64,000 nt of DNA from Paracoccus sp. M683 (GCF_007096355.1 NZ_VKDF01000017.1:1-64000); one strand, 5' to 3'. Positions 1-9,124 are shown, numbered from the stretch's first letter. The notes: generated from the sequence alone by a model not told the origin. Made by a program: numbers and translations.

Positions 1-63
1 GGCACCATGAAGCTGGAACACATTCTTTGCCAGATCCAGGCCGATTGTAGTAATCTCCGACAT
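1..63 (-). CDS. IS110 family transposase, N-terminal 21 residues only
   Basis: The minus-strand frame from the ATG at 63 reads MSEITTIGLDLAKNVFQLHG and then runs off the window. The GLDLAKNVF motif carries the first catalytic Asp of the DEDD (RuvC-like) domain of IS110-family transposases. The copy at 28123 starts with almost the same residues, MSEIITVGLDLAKNVFQVHG. A purine-rich GGAGG-like stretch lies just before the start codon. Whether the full transposase is intact cannot be seen. Confidence 0.8.
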   Translation of the reverse strand, partial: MSEITTIGLDLAKNVFQLHGA

Positions 64-139
64 GACCGCCTCCCTAATGGATTGTGACGATCCCACCATG
101 GCACATCGATGCCGTCGGGGGGCGGTTACATCATCAGAG
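1..139 (-). mobile_element. IS110-type insertion sequence, 5' end running off the left edge
   Basis: The first 139 bases, read on the minus strand, match the start of a second IS110-type copy at 28045 in this window: both open with CTCTGATGATGT, continue through a nearly identical GC-rich leader, and reach a transposase start codon after about 76-78 bases. The shared sequence stops at base 139, so I take this as the element's upstream end. IS110 elements lack conventional terminal inverted repeats, and none is seen. The rest of the element lies outside the window. Its insertion point is only about 50 bases from the operator that precedes the first catabolic gene. Confidence 0.75.
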
Positions 140-190
140 CCCTTTCCCGAGCCATTGGAATCGCAATTGCGGCTTGAACTTGGTCCGCAT

Positions 191-230
191 CTTCGCTAAT
201 AATCTAACATCTGTTAGATTATTAGCGAAG
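191..230. repeat. 40-bp perfect inverted repeat ahead of the first gene
   Basis: Two perfectly complementary 19-base arms (191-209 and 212-230) flank a 2-base centre. The inner 16 bp (203-218) are the island's recurrent palindrome; at no other copy do the arms extend this far. The repeat ends 7 bases before the ATG at 238, so in RNA it would form a stable hairpin covering the place where a ribosome-binding site should be. It may therefore act both as an enlarged operator and as a translational block. Confidence 0.9.
203..218. promoter_or_regulatory. Operator O1, TetR-type palindrome
   Basis: TCTAACA-TC-TGTTAGA, a perfect palindrome with a 2-base centre, matching the consensus found at seven other places in the window. 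A possible promoter is TTGAAC at 174-179 with TAATAA at 197-202 (17-base spacer), which would place the -10 element against the operator. This promoter is weak by sequence and is an inference. Confidence 0.8.
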
Positions 231-237
231 AGATCAT

Positions 238-1449
238 ATGACCTCCCCACTTCATCAGCTGAAAATCATCGAGCTCGGTCATGTTATTGCTGGACCACTC
301 TCGACCTCGCTGCTTTCTGATTTTGGGGCAGACGTCATCAAGATTGAGGCACCCAACCGGACGGACATGATGCGCGATCTCGGACCAAAGGCCGGGGACG
401 GAGTTGGCGTTTGGTGGAAAACTCTGGGCCGCAACAAAAAAATTCTGAGCCTCGACTGGAAGTCGGGCGAAGGACGGGACATCCTGCGCAGACTGGTTGA
501 AAGCGCCGACGTACTTGTTGAAAATTTCAGGCCAGGCGTGCTTGAACGTGCGGGTGTAGGGCCTGAAACCCTGCATAAGTGGAACCCGGATTTAGTTATT
601 CTGCGCGTTTCGGGTTACGGTCAGGACGGCCCGATGCGGGACGTGCCCGCTTTCGGGCGCGCGGCAGAGGCGTTGAGTGGTCTAGCCCATCTGACTGGTT
701 TTGCGGACGGGCCACCGATGCACCCCGGATTTCCAGCGGCCGACAGCACGACAGGGTTGATGGGTGCTTTGGGGATCATGATCGCGCTGTTTGCCCGGGA
801 AAAAGGGATTGCGCGTGGTCAGGTCGTCGATCTTGCGGTGTTCGAGGCGCTGCTTCGACTGATGGACTATCCCGTGCCCGCATTGACGGGCGCGAACCTC
901 TCGCCGCGGCGCAACGGGCTGCGCCAGCCGATGGATTTTGCGCCGGGGGGCATGTTCCGAACCTCTGATGGGGTGTGGGTGACCGTTTCGGCTGGCAGCG
1001 CAGAAACAGCGCAACGCCTGTTGCGGGCGGTCGGCGGAGATGCGCTGGCCGATGATCCGCGGTTCGCTACACTCGACGAGATGTCGCAGCATATGGCCGT
1101 GGTCTTCGACGCCATAAATGATTTCGTCACGCAACACACGCTTGCGGAAGTCGAGGCGGAGTTTGCCCGCTATGATGCGGTTGCCTCTCGTGTGCTGAGC
1201 GTCGAGGAGATCATGACGAATGAGCAGATACGTCATCGCGGCGACATCGTATCGGTTGAGGGCGAGCAGACGCAGGTGATTGGACCTATCCCGCATCTCA
1301 GCGCCACCCCCGGTGAGTTGCGCTGGCTAGGGCGGCCGCCGGGCGCGGACAGCCGAAGCATTCTGCGCAATCTTGGATATGAAGATGACCGGATCACTGT
1401 CCTGTGTGAGGCAGGGTTTGTAGGTGTGGATGGGAGCGAGACACAATGA
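238..1449 (+). CDS. CaiB/BaiF (family III) CoA-transferase
   Basis: The 403-residue product is a family III CoA-transferase, which moves CoA between an acyl-CoA donor and a free carboxylic acid in the cytoplasm. The N-terminal Rossmann-like part carries the usual ADVIKIE and VENFRPGV blocks. The motif FPAADSTTG places an aspartate at residue 169, where formyl-CoA transferase has its catalytic Asp169. It overlaps the next acyl-CoA dehydrogenase by four bases (ATGA), so the two are co-translated. The ATG at 238 is the first in-frame start after the operator and lies 7 bases past the 40-bp inverted repeat, with only a weak GAAGAG as ribosome-binding site. Its likely role is activation of the imported acid or of a dicarboxylic intermediate; substrate unknown. 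Confidence 0.85.
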   Translation: MTSPLHQLKIIELGHVIAGPLSTSLLSDFGADVIKIEAPNRTDMMRDLGPKAGDGVGVWWKTLGRNKKILSLDWKSGEGRDILRRLVESADVLVENFRPGVLERAGVGPETLHKWNPDLVILRVSGYGQDGPMRDVPAFGRAAEALSGLAHLTGFADGPPMHPGFPAADSTTGLMGALGIMIALFAREKGIARGQVVDLAVFEALLRLMDYPVPALTGANLSPRRNGLRQPMDFAPGGMFRTSDGVWVTVSAGSAETAQRLLRAVGGDALADDPRFATLDEMSQHMAVVFDAINDFVTQHTLAEVEAEFARYDAVASRVLSVEEIMTNEQIRHRGDIVSVEGEQTQVIGPIPHLSATPGELRWLGRPPGADSRSILRNLGYEDDRITVLCEAGFVGVDGSETQ

Positions 1450-2612
1450 CATTTCGAATGACGGGTGAACAAAAGGAAATTCGAGATCAGATCCTGCGTG
1501 TATGTGTGCAGTTTGATGACGACTACTGGCTGGACCGGGATCGGAACGGGGGTTTCCCTCATGATTTGCACAGGGCGATGGCAGATGGTGGCTGGCTTGG
1601 CATTGCCATGCCGGAAGACGTAGGCGGTGCTGGTCTGGGGATCACCGAAGCGACCATCATGATGCAGGCGATTGCCGAATCGGGGGCTGGCGCCAGCGGG
1701 GCCTCGGCCATCCACATGAACATTTTCGGGCTCAACCCGGTGGTCAAGTTCGGAACCGATGAACAGCGCGCTCGCATGCTGCCCCCTCTGATCGCCGGCG
1801 ATCAAAAAGCTTGTTTCGCTGTAACCGAGCCGACGACCGGGCTGGATACCACCAAGCTTAAAACCATAGCTGTGCGACAGGGGGACAGGTACGTCGTTCA
1901 TGGTCAAAAGGTCTGGATTTCGACCGCGCAGGTGGCCCACAAGATGTTGCTTCTGGCCAGAACGACACGGCTTGAAGACGTGACTAACCCGACCGAGGGT
2001 TTGAGCCTGTTCTATACGGATCTGGACCGCAATTTCGTGGATGTTCGCGAAATCGAAAAAATGGGCCGGAAAGCCGTTGACTCGAATGAGATGTTCATCG
2101 ACGGACTGCCAATCCCGGCCGAAGACTTGATTGGGGAAGAGGGCAAGGGTTTCCGACAGATTCTGCATGGGCTGAACCCGGAACGCATCCTCGTTGCCGG
2201 CGAATGCATCGGCATCGCACGCAATGCATTGGTGCGCGCCGCGCAATACGCCAACGAGCGTGTGGTCTTTGGGCGGCCGATCGGCCAGAATCAGGGCATC
2301 CAGCATCCGCTGGCAATGGCATGGGCACGGGTGGAAGCTGCCAATCTCATGGTGATGCATGCCGCCGCCCTCTATGATTCGGGAGAGGCGTGCGGAGTGG
2401 AAGCCAACGCTGCCAAGCTACTGGCCGCAGATGCCGCGGTCGAGGCGACTGAAGCAGCGCAGATTACCTTTGGCGGGTTTGGATACGCCAAGGAATATCA
2501 TGTGGAGCGTCTGGTAAGAGAGGCACTACTTTTCCGCATCGTCCCCGTGACACCACAGATGCTTTTGTCGTTCATCGCCGAAAAAGCGTTGGGGCTTCCA
2601 AAGTCTTACTGA
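1446..2612 (+). CDS. Acyl-CoA dehydrogenase, TEPTTGTDT subfamily
   Basis: This 388-residue FAD enzyme oxidises an acyl-CoA to the 2-enoyl-CoA and would pass electrons to ETF (etfBA lies downstream at 13404). It has the N-terminal helical, middle beta-barrel (TEPTTGLDTTKLKT, then GQKVWIST) and C-terminal helical domains in order. The C-terminal segment reads RIVPVTPQM where medium-chain dehydrogenases have YEGT, so the canonical base Glu is missing. A Glu in GLNPERIL sits where isovaleryl-CoA dehydrogenase carries its base. It is a close relative of the enzyme at 28477 and a more distant one of that at 37368. It ends 48 bases before the next operator, so it is probably the last gene of a two-gene unit. 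Confidence 0.85.
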   Translation: MTFRMTGEQKEIRDQILRVCVQFDDDYWLDRDRNGGFPHDLHRAMADGGWLGIAMPEDVGGAGLGITEATIMMQAIAESGAGASGASAIHMNIFGLNPVVKFGTDEQRARMLPPLIAGDQKACFAVTEPTTGLDTTKLKTIAVRQGDRYVVHGQKVWISTAQVAHKMLLLARTTRLEDVTNPTEGLSLFYTDLDRNFVDVREIEKMGRKAVDSNEMFIDGLPIPAEDLIGEEGKGFRQILHGLNPERILVAGECIGIARNALVRAAQYANERVVFGRPIGQNQGIQHPLAMAWARVEAANLMVMHAAALYDSGEACGVEANAAKLLAADAAVEATEAAQITFGGFGYAKEYHVERLVREALLFRIVPVTPQMLLSFIAEKALGLPKSY

Positions 2613-2659
2613 CGAGAGGTGATCACTATAGCAAAGCGCATTCTTGTCTTGCATAGTTT

Positions 2660-2675
2660 TCTAACACGCGTTAGA
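2660..2675. promoter_or_regulatory. Operator O2, TetR-type palindrome
   Basis: TCTAACA-CG-CGTTAGA, one mismatch from the perfect palindrome, in the 105-base gap before the SDR gene at 2718. A candidate promoter is TTGCAT at 2650-2655 with TAGATT at 2672-2677 (16-base spacer), so repressor binding would cover spacer and -10. Confidence 0.75.
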
Positions 2676-2717
2676 TTATCCGCAACGAACCCGAACGGGA
2701 CACAGGGAGGAGGCGTC

Positions 2718-3572
2718 ATGACTAAGACGCAGTACGGGTCTTCGCGAGGAGGCTTGGCGTCACGCGCAACCGTGTATGCAAGCGACTTGTTTGCGGGTAA
2801 AACCGTTGCTGTGACGGGCGCCGGCGGTGGCTTGGGTCTTTCCATTGCGGTGCTGTTCGCTAGGTTGGGTGCCAATCTTGCGATCAATGGACGCGACGCG
2901 GTAAAGCTGGCCACGGCGAAGGAATTTCTCGAAACTTTTGGTGGCATGGTGTTTGCCAAGCCTATGACGATCCGGGATCCTGGCCAGGTCGAGGACTTCG
3001 TTGGCGAGGTCAACCGTGAATTCGGATCGATTGACGTTCTGGTGAACAATGCCGGGGGTCAGTTTCCCCAAGCAGCGTTGGACTTTTCTCCGAAGGGCTG
3101 GAACGCGGTCATCGACACCAACCTCAACGGGACCTGGTGGATGATGCAATCCACCGCACGACACTGGGTCGAGCAAAAGCGACCCGGTTCCATCGTGAAT
3201 ATCGTGGCCGACATCTGGCGCGGCATGCCGGGCATCGCGCATACCTGTGCGGCGCGAGCAGGGGTGATATACTTGTCAAAATCGGTCGCGGTAGAGTGGG
3301 CGCCGCATGGGATTCGCGTGAACTGCGTGGCGCCCGGATGTTGTGAAAGCAACGGCTTTCACAACTATCCCGAAGACGGCGCGGCCACCTTCCAGGACTC
3401 AAATCCGATGCGCCACGCCGGCGACGAATGGGATGTCGCCGAAGGCGTTGTTTATATGGCGGCAAATTCGGGGAAATTCGTAACCGGTGAAGTTCTGAAT
3501 ATCGACGGTGGGCAGCAGTTGTGGGGAGATCCCTGGCCCACAGGTCGACCGGATTACTTCCGGATATCTTGA
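2718..3572 (+). CDS. SDR family oxidoreductase, 2,4-dienoyl-CoA reductase-like
   Basis: This 284-residue short-chain dehydrogenase has the nucleotide-binding TGAGGGLG at residues 33-40 and NNAGG at 110-114. The usual YxxxK catalytic block is replaced by HTCAARAGV (residues 175-183), as in the 2,4-dienoyl-CoA-reductase-like branch rather than in classical 3-hydroxyacyl-CoA dehydrogenases. The paralogue at 52191 has the same change (HTVAARAGV). The start at 2718 is chosen because GGGAGGAGG lies just upstream and earlier starts fall in the operator region. It opens the operon that carries the importer. Likely role: reduction or isomerisation of an unsaturated CoA ester, inferred from the family. 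Confidence 0.75.
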   Translation: MTKTQYGSSRGGLASRATVYASDLFAGKTVAVTGAGGGLGLSIAVLFARLGANLAINGRDAVKLATAKEFLETFGGMVFAKPMTIRDPGQVEDFVGEVNREFGSIDVLVNNAGGQFPQAALDFSPKGWNAVIDTNLNGTWWMMQSTARHWVEQKRPGSIVNIVADIWRGMPGIAHTCAARAGVIYLSKSVAVEWAPHGIRVNCVAPGCCESNGFHNYPEDGAATFQDSNPMRHAGDEWDVAEGVVYMAANSGKFVTGEVLNIDGGQQLWGDPWPTGRPDYFRIS

Positions 3573-3605
3573 TACGTGCATTGCCTGGGGGAAAACGGGG
3601 GCCAT

Positions 3606-4391
3606 ATGACGACACTAAGTAATAAGCCGATACTGGAATGCACAGGGATCGAACGCCGTTTTGGCGGTATCGTTGCTGTCACCGGTGTCGATCTTGTCAT
3701 CCAGCGAGGGGAAATCTTCGGCCTTGTTGGGCCGAATGGCAGTGGCAAGACGACGCTTACCAATGCAATCACCGGGTTCTACCCGCCAAACGAGGGGACT
3801 GTCCGGTTGGCCGGAAAGAACATCACCGGCACGGCACCCCACAAGGTTGCAAAGCTCGGTGTGGCCCGGACGTTTCAGAACCTCGCGCTCTTCAATGGGA
3901 TGAGCGTTCTCGATAATATCCTGCTCGGCCGGCACATTCATATGCACCCAGGAGTTTTCCGCACGGCGTTCTATTGGTGGGCGGCCCGCCCTGAAGAAGT
4001 CCAGAACCGCAAAATCGTCGAGGAGGTGATCGAGTTCCTGCAGCTCGAGAGCATCCGGTACGAACTGGTCGACGGCCTTCCGATCGGGCTGAAAAAGCGG
4101 GTCGAACTTGCGCGGGCCCTGGTGGCAGAGCCGCAGATGTTGATCCTTGACGAGCCGATGGCGGGTATGAACCAGGAGGAGAAGGGGTATATGTCCCGCT
4201 TCATTCTGGACGCGCGGGATGAACGCGGCGTTAGTGTCCTGCTTATCGAACATCATATGGACGTCATCATCGGTATTTGTGATCGGGTGCTGGCACTCAA
4301 CTACGGCGAAATGATCGCCAGCGGTATCCCGAAGGATGTTGTAAAAGATCCTAGGGTTATCGAGGCATATATTGGAGGATCGCATGGTTGA
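3606..4391 (+). CDS. ABC transporter ATP-binding protein, LivG type
   Basis: This 261-residue ATPase belongs to the branched-chain amino acid/amide (HAAT) class of importers. Walker A GPNGSGKTT is at residues 42-50 and Walker B is LMLILDEP-like (MLILDEPMAG). The signature region reads LPIGLKKRVELARAL, a departure from the common LSYGQQR form. The gene product would pair with the LivF-type ATPase at 8279 under the permeases at 6304 and 7193. The ATG at 3606 is preferred over one 30 bases upstream because a G-rich ribosome-binding site precedes it. It overlaps the next gene by eight bases. In this setting the cargo is more likely a carboxylic acid than leucine. Confidence 0.85.
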   Translation: MTTLSNKPILECTGIERRFGGIVAVTGVDLVIQRGEIFGLVGPNGSGKTTLTNAITGFYPPNEGTVRLAGKNITGTAPHKVAKLGVARTFQNLALFNGMSVLDNILLGRHIHMHPGVFRTAFYWWAARPEEVQNRKIVEEVIEFLQLESIRYELVDGLPIGLKKRVELARALVAEPQMLILDEPMAGMNQEEKGYMSRFILDARDERGVSVLLIEHHMDVIIGICDRVLALNYGEMIASGIPKDVVKDPRVIEAYIGGSHG

Positions 4392-6303
4392 AGCAGCAAA
4401 ATCGCAGTTTTCCGCCAGCGAAACGATCGGGGCATTGCTGGCACGGAACGCGTCAAGCTACGGGTCGAATATTGCTATTCGCGAAAAGGAGCGTGGAATC
4501 TGGAAAGAAACCACCTGGGCAGAGTACGCCGAAGAAGTACTGGCCTGCGCTGCCGGGCTTGAGAAGATCGGCGTAAAGCCCGGCAAGGCTGTGCTCATTC
4601 TGGGCGACAACCGTGCGCGGCTATATGGAGGCATGCTCGCGATTTCGCTACTCGGGGCTTATGCAATGCCGGCTTATCCTGGCGCAACGATCGAAGAGCT
4701 TCAGCATTTCCTGAGCGAGGTCGAGATCGTAGCAGCCATAGCAGAAGATCAGGAGCAGGTGGACAAACTCCTCGAGCTACGGAGTGCGAGCGCGAGTGGC
4801 ATAGCTCATGTTATATACGATGAAACACGCGGCTTGGGATCCTATGAAGACGATGGACTAATGTCATGGGATCACCTGATTAAAGTCGGACTGGATTATC
4901 TCAACTTGGATCCACACCGCCGCGATGAACTTCTGAACAGAGCAAAACCCGAGGACCCGGCAATCTTCCTGCATTCGTCGGGAACCACGGGCAAACCGAA
5001 GGGTGTCGTACTGAGCCAAAAAAACGTTCTTGCCGCAGCTCGCAACGGCCACGCGGCGGGAGTGTACGGAGAGGATGAGGACATCCTCGCATATCTCCCG
5101 ATGGCCTGGGTCGGCGATTATGCCATCACGGTGGCGGCGGCGCTGATGTTCCGGTTCACAGTGAACGTACCGGAGAGGCAGGAAACGGTCGTGCGGGACA
5201 TGCGGGAAATCGCACCGACCTTTTATTTGGCGGCACCCAGGAGCTGGGACCAAATGTTAACTACGATCCAAGTCGGCATGGAGAACTCAACCCCGTTGAA
5301 AAAGTGGTTTTACCACTTCTTCATGGACCGGGCGATTGCCGCCGAGACGCGCAAGCTGAACGGCCACAGTGGCGGTGCGTTGGAACCACTGGGCCGTTTT
5401 CTGGGGGAGGCGCTCATTTTCGGTCCAATCAAGGATCAATTCGGCATGAGTCGCCTGAGGAGTGCGTTTACCGGTGGCGAGGCAATTGGCGAAGACACCT
5501 TCGTGTTCTATCGCGCCCTCGGGATCAAGCTGCGCCAGTTCTACGGCCAGACGGAGAACAGTGCGATCACCGCGATGCAAGCCCCTAACGAAGTGCGCCT
5601 GCATACCGTCGGTAAACCCGCGCCCGGTGTCGAGGTGAAGATCGATGCGAGCGGCGAAATTCTCTTGCGCTCGGAAAGCGTGTTTGATGGCTACTTCAAC
5701 AAACCGGAGGCGAGCGCTGAAGCCTTGGTGAGCGGGTGGTTGCATACCGGTGACGCCGGCTATCTGGAGGATAATGGCCAGCTTGTGGTTCTGGGGCGCG
5801 TCTCCGAGGTCATGCATACGGCGGGCGGTGAACGCTACGTGCCTAACTATATAGAGAACCGGCTGAAATTCAGTCCGTATATCAAGGATGCGGCCGTTGT
5901 CGGAGCGGGGCGGAATGAGCTGACTGCGATGATCTGCGTGGATTTTGAAGCTGTCGGTCATTGGGCCGAGGTGAACGGTGTGCCATATGTGTCCTATTCA
6001 GATTTGTCTCAGCGCGACGAAGTCGCGGCGCTAATACGCCCGGCTTTCGAACGGGTAAACAAGGCCGTCACCGAGCCACTGCACCTGAAGCGCTTTGTCT
6101 GCCTTCCAAAGGAATTTGACCCGGACGACGGCGAGATCACTCGAACCCGAAAATTGCGTCGCAAGGTCGTAGAGGAACGCTATGCCGACGTTATCGCGGC
6201 ACTCTACGACGGTTCAGCCGAGGTCCATGTGAGTGCCCAGGTGGCTTACGAGACCGGAGAAATGGGGAAGGTTGAAAGAAACCTTCCCATAAGGGAGGTT
6301 TAA
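4384..6303 (+). CDS. AMP-binding long-chain acyl-CoA synthetase-like ligase
   Basis: This 639-residue ANL-superfamily enzyme would activate an imported acid with ATP and CoA. The P-loop is HSSGTTGKPKG at residues 197-207; further on are YGQTE, then GWLHTGDAGYLEDNG and the hinge-like GRVSEVMHTAGGERYVP. It resembles the ligases often found inside HAAT-type transporter operons, sitting between an ATPase and the permeases, which suggests import coupled to activation. The ATG at 4384 is chosen over an in-frame TTG at 4372 because GGAGG lies 6 bases before it. The stop codon TAA touches the next ATG directly. Confidence 0.85.
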   Translation: MVEAAKSQFSASETIGALLARNASSYGSNIAIREKERGIWKETTWAEYAEEVLACAAGLEKIGVKPGKAVLILGDNRARLYGGMLAISLLGAYAMPAYPGATIEELQHFLSEVEIVAAIAEDQEQVDKLLELRSASASGIAHVIYDETRGLGSYEDDGLMSWDHLIKVGLDYLNLDPHRRDELLNRAKPEDPAIFLHSSGTTGKPKGVVLSQKNVLAAARNGHAAGVYGEDEDILAYLPMAWVGDYAITVAAALMFRFTVNVPERQETVVRDMREIAPTFYLAAPRSWDQMLTTIQVGMENSTPLKKWFYHFFMDRAIAAETRKLNGHSGGALEPLGRFLGEALIFGPIKDQFGMSRLRSAFTGGEAIGEDTFVFYRALGIKLRQFYGQTENSAITAMQAPNEVRLHTVGKPAPGVEVKIDASGEILLRSESVFDGYFNKPEASAEALVSGWLHTGDAGYLEDNGQLVVLGRVSEVMHTAGGERYVPNYIENRLKFSPYIKDAAVVGAGRNELTAMICVDFEAVGHWAEVNGVPYVSYSDLSQRDEVAALIRPAFERVNKAVTEPLHLKRFVCLPKEFDPDDGEITRTRKLRRKVVEERYADVIAALYDGSAEVHVSAQVAYETGEMGKVERNLPIREV

Positions 6304-7191
6304 ATGGATTGGGTTTTTTTATCAGAGCTTGCGATCAACGGTGCCCTGACGGGTCTGTTGTATTCACTTTTTGCCATCGGCCTGGTCCTGGTCTATAAGG
6401 CATCCTCGGTGCCCAATCTGGCGCAGGGCGGGCTGACAATGGTCGGGGCTTATGTGGTTCTTGCCCTAGCGCGCGATCTGGGAATGCCGTTATGGCTAGC
6501 TATTCCGCTTGCTGCGGTCGTCATGTTCGGTCTGGGGTTTGGCATTGAAAGGGTGGCGCTTCGGCGTCTCGCGGGCCGTCCGGTCGTCATGATCCTGATG
6601 CTGACACTTGGCCTCGACATCTTCCTGCGGGGCACAACGCTTGCAATCTCGGGTGGGACGTCGCGTTCGATGGAACTCGGTGTCAGCTATGAACCATTGC
6701 TCCTGGGCGACATCTTCATCAGCCGCATCCATCTGGTCGGCGCCGGCGTTGCGCTTGCCCTGTTCGTCGCTTTCATTGTGTTCTTTCGAACCCGGACCGG
6801 GATCAAATTGCGGGCGATCGCGGATGATTACATGGCATCATGGTCTGTCGGAATTTCGGTCGAGCGCGGTGTCGGGCTGTCCTGGGCCCTCGCTTCTGTG
6901 GTGGCTGTGGCGGCAGGTGTCATTTGGGGCGAAATCCAGGGTGTCGATCAGGCACTGTCGCTTCTGCTTCTCAAGGGTCTGACTGTCGCTGTTCTGGGTG
7001 GTCTCGACAGCATATTAGGCGCGATCGTTGCTGGTATCATTCTGGGCGTAATCGAAAATGTCGGTGCGGAATTTCTTGATCCGCTTGTCGGAGGCGGCAG
7101 CCGCGAACTCATCGTCGCCGCGGTCCTGATTCTTACGGTCATGATCCGTCCGCACGGACTGTTCGGCCGTCACGACATCGAAAGGGTGTAA
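6304..7191 (+). CDS. ABC transporter permease, LivH type
   Basis: This 295-residue, strongly hydrophobic inner-membrane protein has the features of LivH-family permeases: an N-terminal NGALTGLLYSLFAIGLVLVYK segment around the first helix, and the cytoplasmic RTRTGIKLRAIADD coupling loop that contacts the ATPase. It follows the ligase stop codon with no gap and is preceded by AGGGAGG. With the 7193 permease it would form the transmembrane channel of the importer. Confidence 0.88.
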   Translation: MDWVFLSELAINGALTGLLYSLFAIGLVLVYKASSVPNLAQGGLTMVGAYVVLALARDLGMPLWLAIPLAAVVMFGLGFGIERVALRRLAGRPVVMILMLTLGLDIFLRGTTLAISGGTSRSMELGVSYEPLLLGDIFISRIHLVGAGVALALFVAFIVFFRTRTGIKLRAIADDYMASWSVGISVERGVGLSWALASVVAVAAGVIWGEIQGVDQALSLLLLKGLTVAVLGGLDSILGAIVAGIILGVIENVGAEFLDPLVGGGSRELIVAAVLILTVMIRPHGLFGRHDIERV

Positions 7192-7192
7192 A

Positions 7193-8266
7193 ATGTTCTA
7201 TCGACTCTCGGGTGTCTACCACTCCAGCTTGATCTCGGACAGCCGCATGTTCAAAGTTCCGGCAGACCGGAACTTGGCGGTGTTCCTTCTGTTGATCGGA
7301 CTTGCGGCACCGTTTATCCTACCGTCACTTTACCTTAACAGTTACATTTTGCCTTGGCTGATCTGGACCGCCGCCGCTTTAGGACTGAACTTGGTGACAG
7401 GCTGGGCCGGACAGCTCCATCTCGGATATGCCGCAGTAATGGCCGTTGGTGCCTATTCGGCCATACATACCGTGCGGCTCGGGGTGCCTTGGGAAATCGC
7501 CTTGATCATTGGTGGGTTGGCGGCATCAGTGATCGGCAGTCTGTTCGCCTTTGCTGCATTGCGGGTCAAAGGTCTTTATCTCGCGCTCACGACCCTCGCG
7601 ATGCAATTCGTGATGGACTGGGTATTGACCCACTCCCCAACGATTTCCGGCGGGTCACACTCATCACTTCAGGCTCCAACTTTGGCGCTGTTAGGACAGC
7701 AGATCACCTCTGATGCCGGCTATTATTATGTCGCACTTGGCTGGTGCGTCTTGGTCACAATCTTCATGCTAAACCTCAAGCGCACTGGGCTGGGACGTGC
7801 ACTTGTCGCAGTGCGTGAGAAGGATTTTGCTGCGGCGATCCTCGGCGTAAACAGCTTCTACTACAAGATCCTAGCCTTCGCGGCATCGTCTTTCATTGCC
7901 GGTGTCAGCGGGGCCCTGCTGGTCGCGACCTTCTACTTTCTGGCCGCACCCGAACAGTTTTCGGTAAACGTATCAATCCAGGTATTGGCGATGGTGATCG
8001 TAGGCGGACTTGGCAGCATCATCGGGTCCTATTTCGGAGTTGCGTTGATCCTGCTCGTGCCGGGGCTGGTGAACGGGCTCGTCGTGACAGCGAGCGAAGA
8101 GCTCGGCATGCAGGTCAATGTGGAAACGCTCGCTCATATCCCCAATGCGGTCTACGGCGCGTTGATCGTCATCATTCTCATGATCGAACCGCTAGGTCTC
8201 GGAAAACTCTACGGCAATATCAGAGACTATCTTATGACCTGGCCCTTCGATCAGCTCAGAAAGTAA
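7193..8266 (+). CDS. ABC transporter permease, LivM type
   Basis: This 357-residue inner-membrane protein is the second permease. It shows the LivM-type core, with NLVTGWAGQLHLGYAA and the coupling loop RTGLGRALVAVREKDFAA. It is longer at the N-terminus than LivH, as is normal for the family. It starts one base after the previous stop and is followed by the LivF ATPase. The gene order here is G, ligase, H, M, F, then two binding proteins. Confidence 0.88.
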   Translation: MFYRLSGVYHSSLISDSRMFKVPADRNLAVFLLLIGLAAPFILPSLYLNSYILPWLIWTAAALGLNLVTGWAGQLHLGYAAVMAVGAYSAIHTVRLGVPWEIALIIGGLAASVIGSLFAFAALRVKGLYLALTTLAMQFVMDWVLTHSPTISGGSHSSLQAPTLALLGQQITSDAGYYYVALGWCVLVTIFMLNLKRTGLGRALVAVREKDFAAAILGVNSFYYKILAFAASSFIAGVSGALLVATFYFLAAPEQFSVNVSIQVLAMVIVGGLGSIIGSYFGVALILLVPGLVNGLVVTASEELGMQVNVETLAHIPNAVYGALIVIILMIEPLGLGKLYGNIRDYLMTWPFDQLRK

Positions 8267-8278
8267 AGAGGAATGCCG

Positions 8279-9091
8279 ATGCAAGAGAAAGCCCAAGGCC
8301 AGTCCATTCTGTCGATGAATAGCATCGAGGTGCTGTACGACAACGTAATGCTGGCGATCAAAGGCGTTTCTGTTCAGGTGCCGAAGGGCGGAATGGTCGC
8401 GCTTCTGGGCTCCAACGGAGCCGGAAAAAGCACAACATTGAAGGCGATCAGTGGTCTTCTGAAGGCAGAACGCGGCCATATCAGCCGGGGTGAGATAAAG
8501 TTTGACGGGACCGACATCACAGAGATGCTGGCGCAGAAACGTGTCGAAATGGGCATCTGTCACGTCATCGAAGGACGGCGCGTTTTCGAGCATCTGACTC
8601 CAGACGAGAACCTGACTGCGGCCGCACCGATGGGAATGTCCAGATCTGAATTGAGTGTGCAAAAGGATAAAATATACGACTATTTTCCCAGGCTTGCCGA
8701 GCGCCGTAATTCGCAGGCGGGTTATCTGTCGGGCGGCGAACAGCAAATGCTTGCCATTGGCCGAGCTCTTGTGACCCAACCGAGTCTTCTGATGCTCGAT
8801 GAGCCGAGTCTTGGGCTAGCGCCATTCTTGGTGGCTGAAATTTTCGGCATCCTTCAAAAAATCAACCGCGAGGAGGGTTTGTCGGTGCTTTTGGTTGAAC
8901 AGAATGCCTTGGCCGCGCTGGAAATCGTTTCGGAAGGTTATCTGATCGAAAACGGCCGCGTGGTCATGCATGGTACAGCCGAGGCGCTCAAATCCAACTC
9001 GGACATCCAGGAATTCTACCTTGGCGGCGGAGAAGGTACCAACTTTCACAATGTCAAACATTACAGCCGACGCAAGCGTTGGCTGAGTTAA
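8279..9091 (+). CDS. ABC transporter ATP-binding protein, LivF type
   Basis: This 270-residue ATPase has Walker A GSNGAGKST at residues 44-52, signature LSGGEQQML and Walker B LLMLDEPSLGLAP, all standard for LivF. The C-terminal KHYSRRKRWLS tail is typical of LivF-like ATPases from carboxylate-importer operons. The second of two nearby ATGs (8279) is chosen because AAGAGG is 7 bases upstream of it but only 1 base from the ATG at 8273. It is the partner of the ATPase at 3606. Confidence 0.87.
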   Translation: MQEKAQGQSILSMNSIEVLYDNVMLAIKGVSVQVPKGGMVALLGSNGAGKSTTLKAISGLLKAERGHISRGEIKFDGTDITEMLAQKRVEMGICHVIEGRRVFEHLTPDENLTAAAPMGMSRSELSVQKDKIYDYFPRLAERRNSQAGYLSGGEQQMLAIGRALVTQPSLLMLDEPSLGLAPFLVAEIFGILQKINREEGLSVLLVEQNALAALEIVSEGYLIENGRVVMHGTAEALKSNSDIQEFYLGGGEGTNFHNVKHYSRRKRWLS

Positions 9092-9124
9092 GTCACTAGA
9101 CAGAGATTGTTCAGGGAGGAAAAG

